Shown here one piece after another: positions 1 through 7,218 of a stretch of 14,954 bases of DNA. The DNA is from Desulfocapsa sp. Lineage in GTDB: Bacteria; Desulfobacterota; Desulfobulbia; Desulfobulbales; Desulfocapsaceae. Position 1 is the first letter of the stretch, and the number at the start of each line of letters is the position of its first letter. The translations under genes were made by a program, and so were the position numbers. The stretch spans positions 10,594 to 25,547 of the forward strand of contig JAOZLI010000005.1 in the NCBI GenBank assembly GCA_029934915.1, written 5' to 3'. The notes beneath the pieces were generated by a model, which saw only the letters and a list, made by a program, of their open reading frames with translations, was not told the origin of the DNA and searched no databases.

Positions 1-52
1 CGGGAACGGTAACTGTGGCATCTACTCTTGATACTGGTTTTATTTCTTTCAT
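1..52 (-). CDS. aroA: 3-phosphoshikimate 1-carboxyvinyltransferase (EPSP synthase), N-terminal fragment
   Basis: Only the first 17 codons are inside the window. They read MKEIKPVSRVDATVTVP followed by a codon starting with G, which matches the usual opening of EPSP synthases, where the next residues form the substrate-binding G-S-K-S segment (just outside the window). The enzyme joins phosphoenolpyruvate to shikimate-3-phosphate in the cytoplasm, the sixth step of chorismate synthesis. The ATG lies 25 bp after the aroE stop on the same strand, so it is very likely the next gene of the pyr-aro operon. The Shine-Dalgarno sequence is weak (AGAAG about 9 bp upstream). The assignment rests on a short N-terminus plus context, so it is probable rather than proven. 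Confidence 0.75.
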   Translation of the reverse strand, partial: MKEIKPVSRVDATVTVP

Positions 53-77
53 ATTGTCACTTCTGCAATTCAATATT

Positions 78-893
78 CTATATTTTTAATGCACCAAGCA
101 GGGCCTTGCGCATAACATCCACCGGAGCATCCTGCCCCGTCCACATTTCAAATTGAGCAACCCCTTGATACAAGAGCATCTCCAAACCATTTATAATTGC
201 ACAACCGGATTTTTCTGCTTCCCTTAACAAACGGGTCTTCAGTGGTGCATAGACTATATCCATCACCACCTGAAACTGCTGAAGCACACTCTCTGGAACC
301 GGGCTGTTTTCGATTTTTGGCTGCATACCAACGGAGGTTGCATTGATAAGTATATCACCGGATATTTTTTCTGTTTCAGTAAGGGAGATCCAGGGACAGG
401 CAAGCTCTTCGGCAAGAGCTCTGCCACGGGATTCCGTTCGGCTGACAAGCACAAAATCAGCCCCCCGTTCCTGCATGCCAAAACCTAAAGCCCTGGCAGA
501 TCCTCCAGCGCCAAGGATAACTACCTTTCGCCCCGGAAGACTGATCTTTTCTTCCAAGGCTCTGACCGCGCCCAGCCAGTCGGTATTAAAGCCTGAAAGC
601 GTATCATCTTTTCGAACGATAGTATTCACGGCTCCAATCTTTACAGCGACGGGATCGATACTATCGAGGAGCCCCATCACCTGCTCCTTATGAGGGATGG
701 TTACACTTGCCCCCTGTACTCCTAGACCACGAATGCCGATCACAGCCGTGTTAATATCTGGTGCTGGAAAGGGCAGATATACACCATCAATACCCGTGGC
801 AGCAAAGGCAGCATTATGCATCACAGGGCTCAAAGAATGACCCACCGGGTTACCAAGAATTCCATATGTTTTTGTTTTTCCGCTAATAGCCAT
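78..893 (-). CDS. aroE: Shikimate dehydrogenase (NADP+)
   Basis: This 271-residue cytoplasmic enzyme reduces 3-dehydroshikimate to shikimate with NADPH. The shikimate-binding motif GHSLSP has both serines (S20, S22). The catalytic lysine is in TIPHKE (K69), with N90 in GAVNT and the catalytic aspartate D105 in GFNTDW. A Rossmann glycine loop GAGGSA follows at 128-133, then the NADP-phosphate-binding SRT segment (151-153), NATSVGM (184-190) and the C-terminal QGVAQF segment (243-248). All family landmarks are present and the length is normal. The frame is open for 27 more codons upstream, but those lie inside aroD and lack family resemblance. The ATG at 893 begins 1 bp after the aroD stop, with GGGAG about 12 bp upstream, so this start was chosen. 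The product of aroD is one reaction upstream. Confidence 0.96.
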   Translation of the reverse strand: MAISGKTKTYGILGNPVGHSLSPVMHNAAFAATGIDGVYLPFPAPDINTAVIGIRGLGVQGASVTIPHKEQVMGLLDSIDPVAVKIGAVNTIVRKDDTLSGFNTDWLGAVRALEEKISLPGRKVVILGAGGSARALGFGMQERGADFVLVSRTESRGRALAEELACPWISLTETEKISGDILINATSVGMQPKIENSPVPESVLQQFQVVMDIVYAPLKTRLLREAEKSGCAIINGLEMLLYQGVAQFEMWTGQDAPVDVMRKALLGALKI

Positions 894-894
894 A

Positions 895-1584
895 TCACGA
901 CACTCCCATAAGACCATATATTTTTCGTAAGCTTTCAACGGCAAGCTGCCCGGGCGCAGTGGCCTCTGTCTCATTTACAGCGCAATAGGTCATATAGCCG
1001 CCAAGCTCACAGGTTGCCACCCGACTTATTACACCAGGCCCGCCCATACAAAAAGCAATAAGGGGGAAATCAAGTTTTTTTGCCACTTCCTGCAACTGCA
1101 GGACCCGTAGCACATCATCGTGATCATGGGCAGTGGTAATAATTTTACCAATATCTGCGCCATTATCCTGCATCATGGCCATTCGGCCGACCAGTTCTTC
1201 ACGACTTGGAGTGTCGGTAAAATTGTGCCAGGAGAGGATTAATTGGGTACTGGAGTCTTGTAAAGCACTGCGCATTCTCTGTTGTGACTCAGCGGGTGCC
1301 AGGAGTTCAAGGTCAACATAAGCAACACTCCCTGCCACCGCTTCAAAAAGCGGTGCGAGGCGTTCCTCTTCAACTCCTGTAAACTGTCCGCCTTCCCACT
1401 GTGGACGATTGGTAAAGAGCAGTGGTGTATCAACGCTCTCCATAAAAGGCAGAACGGCAGGAGCAGATAAACAATCCAGCCGGATTTCTATTACATCAGC
1501 CTGAGCTGTTACCGATTGAGCAACAGAGATGGCATCGTTTACATTCTCACGACCGATGGAGACACAAATACGAGGAGGAGACAT
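895..1584 (-). CDS. aroD: Type I 3-dehydroquinate dehydratase
   Basis: This 229-residue class I enzyme dehydrates 3-dehydroquinate to 3-dehydroshikimate through a Schiff base. By comparison with E. coli AroD, the active-site residues are all present: E33 and R35 in the EIRLD motif, the general base H120 in LSWHNF, the Schiff-base lysine K147 in DIGKII, and R188 in GVISR. The terminal APGQLAV segment that caps the site is also present. The protein is slightly shorter than the E. coli enzyme (about 250 residues) because the N-terminus is trimmed, which is common in bacteria. The ATG is 6 bp after the stop of the DUF1232 gene with no strong ribosome site, so translation is probably coupled. The type II enzyme (aroQ) found in many relatives is not what is used here. 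Confidence 0.95.
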   Translation of the reverse strand: MSPPRICVSIGRENVNDAISVAQSVTAQADVIEIRLDCLSAPAVLPFMESVDTPLLFTNRPQWEGGQFTGVEEERLAPLFEAVAGSVAYVDLELLAPAESQQRMRSALQDSSTQLILSWHNFTDTPSREELVGRMAMMQDNGADIGKIITTAHDHDDVLRVLQLQEVAKKLDFPLIAFCMGGPGVISRVATCELGGYMTYCAVNETEATAPGQLAVESLRKIYGLMGVS

Positions 1585-1590
1585 AGAATT

Positions 1591-1842
1591 TTATGAGTTT
1601 TTATGTTTTTCAGCAATTCTTAAGGCCCAAGCCACAAGAAGCGACACAAGAGTAAGATCATCTAACAATCCCAGCCCGGTAATCCAATCAGGAATGAGAT
1701 CAAAGGGTGAGAGAAGATATAATATAGCAAAGCCAATTATGGCCTTGGCTCTCCAGGGTGTCTCCTTTCGAAAAAGAAGTCTGCCCCAGGACTGAATTCT
1801 TTGCCACAAATGCATCTGCGAAGGATCATTGCCTGGAGTCAT
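1591..1842 (-). CDS. DUF1232 (YkvA-like) small membrane protein
   Basis: This 83-residue protein carries the DUF1232 signature YLLSPFDLIPD at about 42-52, inside a hydrophobic stretch (about 34-54). A second hydrophobic segment follows at about 57-75, after an LLDDL turn. The N-terminal 30 residues are basic and polar, as expected for a small inner-membrane protein. The biochemical role of the family is unknown to me, and nothing here ties it to pyrimidine or shikimate chemistry beyond operon position. The start overlaps the pyrD stop as TGATG, a typical coupled arrangement. A GTG one codon earlier (1845) is an equally possible start and would add one residue. It sits between two metabolic gene sets, so it is either a passenger or a membrane partner of the membrane-associated dihydroorotate oxidation. 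Confidence 0.85.
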   Translation of the reverse strand: MTPGNDPSQMHLWQRIQSWGRLLFRKETPWRAKAIIGFAILYLLSPFDLIPDWITGLGLLDDLTLVSLLVAWALRIAEKHKNS

Positions 1843-2768
1843 CACAGCACCAGGCCACCAATTATATCACGAATGGAAGAAATTTTCTGTTCATTGACGT
1901 AGTGATCCAAGCCTTCGACCGCTTCTTCACTGGCTCGTGGATTTACAAAGTTAGCAGTACCAATCTGTACAGCTGTCGCTCCTGCCAGCATAAATTCCAG
2001 TACATCTTCGTAGGTTTCAATACCACCGATACCAATAACCGGAATAGAAACAACCTGCGACACCTGATACACCATGCGCAACGCCACAGGCTTAATTGCA
2101 GGCCCTGACAATCCACCAATCACATTGGCTATTTTGGGGCGCCTGCTTTTATAATCTATGGCCATTCCAATCAGCGTATTAATAAGAGAAATCCCATCGG
2201 CTCCCGCCTCTTCCACCGCCTTTGCAATAACTGTAATATCTGTAACATTGGGCGAGAGTTTAACCAGTACAGGAACGGAGCTCTCCTCTTTTACAGCACC
2301 TGTGACAGCTGCTGCCATCTCAGGCACTGTTCCAAAGGCGACCCCGCCCTTTTTCACATTGGGACAAGATATATTCACTTCAATTCCTGCAATACCTGGT
2401 ACACCGTTCAAACGCTTCGCAATTTCCCGGTATTCACCCAGGCTGTCTCCCAAAATATTCACCAGCACCGGAACATTGATATCCTGTAAAGAGACCATCT
2501 TTTCTGTGATAAAACGTTCCACCCCGACATTCTCAAGCCCAATGGCATTGAGCATTCCACAGGATGTTTCAACAATACGCGGTGGCGGATTACCCATGCG
2601 GGGTTGCAGGGATATCCCCTTTACCACCACAGCGCCGAGACGATGCAGATTAACGTAGGGCTCAAACTCTCTGGCATAACCAAAGGTGCCAGATGCCGTC
2701 ATCACCGGATTTTTAAGTTTCAGTGATCCGATGGAAACCTGCAGATCGGCTGTTAACGAATTTGCCAT
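1842..2768 (-). CDS. pyrD: Dihydroorotate dehydrogenase, class 1B catalytic subunit
   Basis: This 308-residue FMN enzyme oxidises dihydroorotate to orotate, the fourth step of UMP synthesis. Class 1 features are clear: TASGTFG near the FMN site (24-30), K50 in VVKGIS, the NAIGLEN substrate loop (74-80), and the catalytic cysteine C135 in NISCPN. Cysteine at this place marks class 1, whereas class 2 enzymes use serine. Further landmarks are K170 in LVKLSPN, INTLIGM (196-202), GGLSGPAIKP (218-227), the phosphate-binding GIGGI (246-250) and QIGTAN (268-273). The partner pyrK lies immediately upstream and overlaps by 16 bp, which supports class 1B (NAD-linked PyrD2K2 complex). The start has a good ribosome site, AAAGGAG, 5 bp before the ATG and inside the end of pyrK. 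Confidence 0.97.
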   Translation of the reverse strand: MANSLTADLQVSIGSLKLKNPVMTASGTFGYAREFEPYVNLHRLGAVVVKGISLQPRMGNPPPRIVETSCGMLNAIGLENVGVERFITEKMVSLQDINVPVLVNILGDSLGEYREIAKRLNGVPGIAGIEVNISCPNVKKGGVAFGTVPEMAAAVTGAVKEESSVPVLVKLSPNVTDITVIAKAVEEAGADGISLINTLIGMAIDYKSRRPKIANVIGGLSGPAIKPVALRMVYQVSQVVSIPVIGIGGIETYEDVLEFMLAGATAVQIGTANFVNPRASEEAVEGLDHYVNEQKISSIRDIIGGLVL

Positions 2769-3541
2769 AGCAACTCCTTTGCATCAAAAACCGGCCCATC
2801 CGAACAGGCATGAGCGTAACCACCTTCAGCCAGTGGCACTATACACCCAAGACAAGCCCCTATCCCACAGGCCATGGCAGTTTCCATGGAAACCTGGCAA
2901 CCTAGATTCTTTTCTTTACAGAAAAAATGTACCGCGGTCATCATTGGAGTCGGTCCGCAAACGGAGACCTCGGTGGGTGAATCGAAATCAAGATCCTTTA
3001 ACACATCAGTTACCAGACCATGCGTGCCCAAAGAGCCATCATCCGTTGCTGCGTGAACGTGAAGACCAAGTTCCTTAAAATCTTTAATCAACGGCGCAAG
3101 TTCTTCTTTATTTCTGGCACCAAGAACCACAAGAGGCGGCTTTACCGTACATTTTCGCGACATGGATTTTGCCAGAAAAAGAAGCGGTGCTATTCCCATT
3201 CCCCCGCCAACAAGACAATTGGTCGCCCCACATTTTATATGAAAACCACTCCCCAGGGGACCAATAACGGAAAGTGACTCACCTTCCCTGCAATGGGCAA
3301 GCAGCGATGTCCCGCGACCAATAACTTTAAAGAGGATTTGAAAATATTTTCCGTTACTCACCTGAGAAATGGAAAACGGCCTGCGTAAAAGAGGATCCTT
3401 CCCTGAGCCGGTTCGAATCATCACAAATTGTCCGGGTTTGGCCGCAGATGCAATTTCATAGGACTCAAGGGTCATACGGAAAATATCATCGGTTAACCGT
3501 TCAATACGAGTAATTGCTGTTTTTTCCTGGAATTGCGTCAT
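2753..3541 (-). CDS. pyrK: Dihydroorotate dehydrogenase electron-transfer subunit (FAD, 2Fe-2S)
   Basis: This 262-residue subunit carries electrons from PyrD FMN through a 2Fe-2S cluster and FAD to NAD+. The N-terminal ferredoxin-reductase-like FAD domain has RPFS (54-57) and a GRGTSLL segment (76-82). The NAD domain has GGGMGIAPL (112-120) and VCGPTPMM (194-201). The C-terminal cluster-binding region has four cysteines, C225, C230, C233 and C246, with the usual CGIGACLGC spacing. All parts are present and the length is typical. It is the first recognised gene of the minus-strand operon. Its ATG lacks a clear Shine-Dalgarno sequence, and no strong promoter could be picked out in the 3542-3640 upstream stretch. 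Sulfide-dehydrogenase or NfnA-type flavoproteins look similar, but the overlap with pyrD settles the role. Confidence 0.95.
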   Translation of the reverse strand: MTQFQEKTAITRIERLTDDIFRMTLESYEIASAAKPGQFVMIRTGSGKDPLLRRPFSISQVSNGKYFQILFKVIGRGTSLLAHCREGESLSVIGPLGSGFHIKCGATNCLVGGGMGIAPLLFLAKSMSRKCTVKPPLVVLGARNKEELAPLIKDFKELGLHVHAATDDGSLGTHGLVTDVLKDLDFDSPTEVSVCGPTPMMTAVHFFCKEKNLGCQVSMETAMACGIGACLGCIVPLAEGGYAHACSDGPVFDAKELLWQIR

Positions 3542-3730
3542 TGGTCGAGGTAATGTTAAATATATTTTTTAGTTGGCTTCGTTTTTTTCGTCGTGCTCGT
3601 AATCATACACGATATAAAATTTTCATAAAAGAGAACCGCAGAATGTCGAATAAGGAGCTTCGAACCGCAGAAGTACAAGCGCTTCGACATTCGACATTCC
3701 CTGTTCGTCATTCGATATTTTCTTTTTATT
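3542..3730. promoter_or_regulatory. Divergent intergenic region between pyrK and the prepilin peptidase gene
   Basis: This 189 bp gap separates two divergent transcription units and must hold start signals for both unless they lie further out. Its left part (3542-3630) is A+T rich with runs of T. The string TATAAA at 3613-3618 could serve as a -10 element for the rightward genes, but no convincing -35 hexamer is placed 16-18 bp before it. For the leftward operon, TATATT-like strings around 3560-3566 are equally weak. The right part is occupied by a palindromic repeat (listed separately). No protein-coding gene is supported here; one frame stays open but translates the repeat. Confidence 0.4.
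3633..3717. repeat. Imperfect palindromic repeat element (REP/MITE-like)
   Basis: Two 23-bp arms, 3641-3663 and 3691-3713, are inverted copies matching at 17 of 23 positions, with a 27-bp spacer. At the core, GAATGTCGAA (3641-3650) is the exact reverse complement of TTCGACATTC (3683-3692), and most of that motif recurs at 3690-3699 as TTCGACATTC. An 11-bp direct repeat, GAACCGCAGAA, occurs at 3633-3643 and again at 3662-3672. From memory, repeats built from GAATGTCGAA and its complement are scattered through intergenic regions of many deltaproteobacterial genomes; this is recall, not a search. The element could fold as a long hairpin in RNA or single-stranded DNA. It ends within about 15 bp of the prepilin peptidase start codon, which may explain the missing ribosome site there. 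Confidence 0.75.
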
Positions 3731-4525
3731 ATGGATACTAATACACTCTACTTACTAACCGCTCTCTTTTTCGGTGCCATTGTTGGAAGTTTTTTAAACG
3801 TTGTCATTCTTCGTTTACCCAATAAAGAAGAATCCATCGTATTTCCAGCATCACACTGTCCTCAGTGTCATACAGATCTACACTGGTATGAAAATATCCC
3901 CGTACTGAGTTATCTAGCACTTCGTGGCAAGTGCCACCACTGCAAAAAACACATTTCACTTCAATATCCAGTTGTTGAGCTATGCATGGCTTTGCTTTCC
4001 ACGGCGCTTGTACAACAGTTTGGTCTTAGTTTTGAGACCGCTGGATATTTCATCTTCAGTGCAGCACTGCTAGTCATTATCTGGATAGATATACACCATC
4101 AAATTATTCCTGATGTTATATCCCTACCCGGCATTGTCATCGGTTTTCTTTTTTCATTCATCAATCCCGGTGTAAGCTGGCAATCTTCACTTATCGGGAT
4201 TCTTGTGGGCGGTGGAGTTCTTTACAGTATTGCGTTACTGTATTTTTTCTGGCGTAAAGTTGACGGCATGGGCGGTGGAGACATTAAACTGCTGGCCATG
4301 ATTGGTGCATTTCTTGGTTGGCAGTCCCTGCCCTTCGTCATATTTGCCAGCTCACTAAGCGGCTCAATTGTAGGGTTATTGGCTATGATTAAACAAAAGA
4401 AGGGGGGACAGACCCGCATCCCCTTCGGTCCTTTTTTATCCCTGGCAGCACTTGGGTATCTTCTCTATCAGAAACAGATCATGGGACTCTACCAACTCTA
4501 TCTTAATTATAGCTTTCCCTCTTGA
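3731..4525 (+). CDS. pilD: Type IV prepilin peptidase / N-methyltransferase
   Basis: This 264-residue polytopic inner-membrane enzyme cleaves the leader of type IV prepilins and type II secretion pseudopilins, and methylates the new N-terminus. The N-terminal domain has GSFLNV (19-24) and a zinc-binding pair of motifs, CPQC (C43, C46) and CHHC (C68, C71), as in bifunctional PilD. The aspartyl protease residues are D120 in the WIDIHHQIIPD segment and D184 in GGGDIKLL. About seven to eight hydrophobic segments follow the family pattern. All key residues are intact. No Shine-Dalgarno sequence precedes the ATG; the upstream bases are T-rich and border the palindromic repeat. No pilin gene is in the window, so its substrates are encoded elsewhere. 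It leads a plus-strand set with the channel and PilZ genes. Confidence 0.95.
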   Translation: MDTNTLYLLTALFFGAIVGSFLNVVILRLPNKEESIVFPASHCPQCHTDLHWYENIPVLSYLALRGKCHHCKKHISLQYPVVELCMALLSTALVQQFGLSFETAGYFIFSAALLVIIWIDIHHQIIPDVISLPGIVIGFLFSFINPGVSWQSSLIGILVGGGVLYSIALLYFFWRKVDGMGGGDIKLLAMIGAFLGWQSLPFVIFASSLSGSIVGLLAMIKQKKGGQTRIPFGPFLSLAALGYLLYQKQIMGLYQLYLNYSFPS

Positions 4526-4572
4526 TCTTATCACAACTTTAATATGACACAAAGCAGACTTTTCAAAAATAG

Positions 4573-6264
4573 ATGAAACTGTTCCTTGTACAAATTCTCT
4601 TTTTTGTTCGTAATGAAAAGGCAAAAAAGAATGTTCTTCTTCTTGGAAAATTCTTTATTTTCCTGGCGCTGATTATCACCCTGTACAGTGCCATTTTTCA
4701 CCTGTTAATGGTATACGAAGAACAGAAGTACAGCTGGATTACCGGCTTTTACTGGACACTTACTGTCATGTCCACCCTTGGTTTTGGAGATATTACCTTC
4801 TCCACGGATCTAGGTCTGCTCTTTACACTGATTGTGCTTCTTTCCGGCATCATTCTAATGCTGATAATGCTGCCCTTTACCTTTATTCAGTTTTTTTACG
4901 CTCCCTGGCTTGAAGCTCAGAGCCAGACACGCACGCCACATGCACTCCCTGACAACACCAAAGATCATGTAATTTTGACAAACTTTGATCCACTTTCAAT
5001 CAATCTTGTCAAAAAACTCAAAAAACATAACTACAAATACTGTTTTGTCACCGGAGATCAACAAAAAGCTATGGAAATCTACGACCATGGTTATAAAGTC
5101 GTACTCGGAGAGGTGGATGATCCCGAAACCTATAGTAAAATACAGGCAGACCAGGCAGCACTTGTGGTAGCCACCGCCGACGATCTGATCAATACAAATA
5201 TTTCTTTCACCGTTCGTGAACAATGTCAGAATGTGCCCATTGCCACCAGTGCTGACAATGAGCATTCTCTAGATATCTTGAATTTTCCAGGAAATACCCA
5301 TGTATTCCCTTTTATGAGCATGCTTGGCATCATCATGGCCGAGAAAACACTTCCGGTGGACGAAGCTCATATTATTGGCCGTTTTGAAGAGTTATGCGTT
5401 GCCGAATTTCCGGTACGTGATACGGATCTGATCGAACAAACCCTGGCTCAAGCGAACCTTCGGCAAAATCTGGGAATCACCGTTATTGGTATATGGGAAA
5501 GGGGAAAAATCCTGCAACCCTCAGCAGATACAATGATGAAACAAACCGACATTCTCATTGTAGCTGGCTCCGAGGAAGCGATAAACAATGCAGGCAACAC
5601 CTTAAGTGTATCAGCCATCAAGTCACTGTCTGAGCCAACGGTGCTGATCTTAGGTGGGGGCAGGGTTGGCGAAGCTGCTGCAGGTTTCCTCGATATGCGG
5701 GATATTCCTTATATGATAATCGAAAAACACGCATCCCTGCAAAATACTGCTCATCATATATATGGTGATGCCGCAGATATCAACACGCTGAAAAAGGCGG
5801 GTATAGACCGGGCACATTCCGTTATCATCACCACCCATGATGATGCCATGAATATCTACCTATCTTTTTACTGTCGACAGTTACGCCCAGACATACAAAT
5901 TGTGAGTCGATCAACGATGGAACGGACTATTCCCAAGCTGCACCGAGCCGGAGCCGATCTGGTGGATTCCTCGGCTGCAATGGGGGCGAACTACATTATG
6001 GAACTCCTTGAGCCATCCGACGCCTCCTATTTTTCTGAAGCACTGAATGTTTTTACCGTTCCTGTTCCCCGTGAATTTGCCGGAAAAACCCTGACAGATT
6101 TAGATGTACGGGAAAAGACAAAATGTAGTATACTTGCCATTAAAGATGGAGGAACATTTATAACAACTCCCGACCCAAACACTCCCTTCAAAAACAGCGG
6201 CGAACTTATCCTCGCAGGTTCTTCTGAATCGGAAAAACTATTCCACCAGGAATTCATCGAATAA
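4573..6264 (+). CDS. Two-RCK potassium channel (GsuK/MthK-like)
   Basis: This 563-residue inner-membrane channel probably gates potassium flow according to cytosolic ligands. Membrane parts: TM1 at about 21-47, a pore helix at about 56-67, the selectivity filter TLGFGD (68-73), and TM2 at about 80-110. The rest is cytoplasmic, with two regulator-of-potassium-conductance units. The first has RCK-N at about 131-250 and RCK-C at about 265-335; the second has RCK-N at about 355-470 and RCK-C at about 490-555. The second Rossmann loop is intact (GGGRVG, 361-366) with acidic E384 at the end of the next strand, fitting a dinucleotide. The first is degenerate (TNFDPLS at 136-142). GYG-to-GFG in the filter, two tandem RCKs and a length near 560 resemble Geobacter GsuK. 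The ATG is 47 bp after pilD, without a clear ribosome site. Confidence 0.92.
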   Translation: MKLFLVQILFFVRNEKAKKNVLLLGKFFIFLALIITLYSAIFHLLMVYEEQKYSWITGFYWTLTVMSTLGFGDITFSTDLGLLFTLIVLLSGIILMLIMLPFTFIQFFYAPWLEAQSQTRTPHALPDNTKDHVILTNFDPLSINLVKKLKKHNYKYCFVTGDQQKAMEIYDHGYKVVLGEVDDPETYSKIQADQAALVVATADDLINTNISFTVREQCQNVPIATSADNEHSLDILNFPGNTHVFPFMSMLGIIMAEKTLPVDEAHIIGRFEELCVAEFPVRDTDLIEQTLAQANLRQNLGITVIGIWERGKILQPSADTMMKQTDILIVAGSEEAINNAGNTLSVSAIKSLSEPTVLILGGGRVGEAAAGFLDMRDIPYMIIEKHASLQNTAHHIYGDAADINTLKKAGIDRAHSVIITTHDDAMNIYLSFYCRQLRPDIQIVSRSTMERTIPKLHRAGADLVDSSAAMGANYIMELLEPSDASYFSEALNVFTVPVPREFAGKTLTDLDVREKTKCSILAIKDGGTFITTPDPNTPFKNSGELILAGSSESEKLFHQEFIE

Positions 6265-7203
6265 ATGACACAGGAAGAAGAAACGGAAGCTGCTTTTATT
6301 CAAAACGTAAAGAAAAAGCTCTGTCTATTTTTCCCCGAAGATTCCTATTCTTTTACCAACCAGGCAGTGGAAGAGGGACTGGAATTCGGAGCCTTTATGG
6401 TCAAGCCCTCCCGCATCCTTCCCCTTGTACAAACGTCACTCCTTGATAACAAAATCCTGGAAATAGAAACTGACGGTTTAACCAGAGTCTATTTCAGCAG
6501 GCTATACGACGATCTTCCCGATCTTGAAGAAACAGAAGATGAAGATGGTGAAAGTATGCTACTGGAACCGGATTACATCGCCGGTGACTACCTTAAACTG
6601 ATGAACCACCTGATTTGCTTACCCGTGGAACCGGGCATGGGAAACCTTCAGGTTCGAAACTCACAACGAGTCATTCTGAGACTCTTTACGGCCACCATGG
6701 CCATTGAACTTGGGACATTTTTCCAGGATCTTTATACAGTGCGGGGATTACCTGTTTTGCGTCTTGCCTTTCCAGCCATTGGCAGACAGGTAAAAGGAAC
6801 CAGAGCGTACCGGGCAAAAGTGACAGAAAAAATAGACTTTTCCCTTGTTATTAAAGGAAAAAGAAAACTCCCAGATGTCAGGTCACATCCCATCGATATC
6901 AGTAGCAAGGGCATGTCCTTTGAAGTGCAAAAAAAAGAACAAAAACGGTTTCGAGTGGATGAAATCTGCAAGATTCAGTTTATCGTAGCTGGAGAGTTAC
7001 TGGCCGTAGTAGAATCAACGATACGCCACGTCTCACAGATTCGTGAAAAAACAGGCATCCAATATCGCTGTGGCGTACAGTTTGACCTGCCCACCCGTTC
7101 AATCGCTGCAACAATTGAGTCACTCGTTGCCGACGTGCAGCGTGTCCACCTGCAGGAGCTTTCTAATATCTCAGAAGAAAGCGGTATTACGATGGTGCAA
7201 TAA
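6265..7203 (+). CDS. PilZ-domain protein, probable cyclic-di-GMP receptor
   Basis: This 312-residue soluble protein has a PilZ domain at about 178-295. The second cyclic-di-GMP motif is clear as DISSKG (211-216). The first motif, normally RxxxR, is only approximated by RAYR (180-183), so binding is likely but unproven. The N-terminal 175 residues form a separate domain that I do not recognise by name. It contains a strongly acidic stretch (about 82-102, ending near a YIAGDY segment) and QRVILRL (134-140); a YcgR-like N-terminal module is one possibility. There is no signal peptide or membrane segment. The ATG begins on the base right after the channel TAA, with no own ribosome site nearby, so it is probably translated by coupling to the channel. 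Confidence 0.85.
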   Translation: MTQEEETEAAFIQNVKKKLCLFFPEDSYSFTNQAVEEGLEFGAFMVKPSRILPLVQTSLLDNKILEIETDGLTRVYFSRLYDDLPDLEETEDEDGESMLLEPDYIAGDYLKLMNHLICLPVEPGMGNLQVRNSQRVILRLFTATMAIELGTFFQDLYTVRGLPVLRLAFPAIGRQVKGTRAYRAKVTEKIDFSLVIKGKRKLPDVRSHPIDISSKGMSFEVQKKEQKRFRVDEICKIQFIVAGELLAVVESTIRHVSQIREKTGIQYRCGVQFDLPTRSIAATIESLVADVQRVHLQELSNISEESGITMVQ

Positions 7204-7218
7204 GGGCCTGGCAAGAAA

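Noticed and set aside
78..974. Longer aroE start 27 codons upstream
   Set aside because: The extension overlaps the aroD coding end and does not resemble shikimate dehydrogenases, whereas the ATG at 893 gives the family-typical N-terminus.
2158..2658. Plus-strand open frame of 166 codons
   Set aside because: It is antisense to pyrD, and its low-complexity Ser/Thr/Pro-rich product is typical of a reverse-strand shadow.
3514..3741. Open frame of 75 codons spanning the pyrK-pilD gap on the plus strand
   Set aside because: Its second half is just the translation of the palindromic repeat and its first part is antisense to pyrK. It has no ribosome site and runs into the pilD start in another frame.
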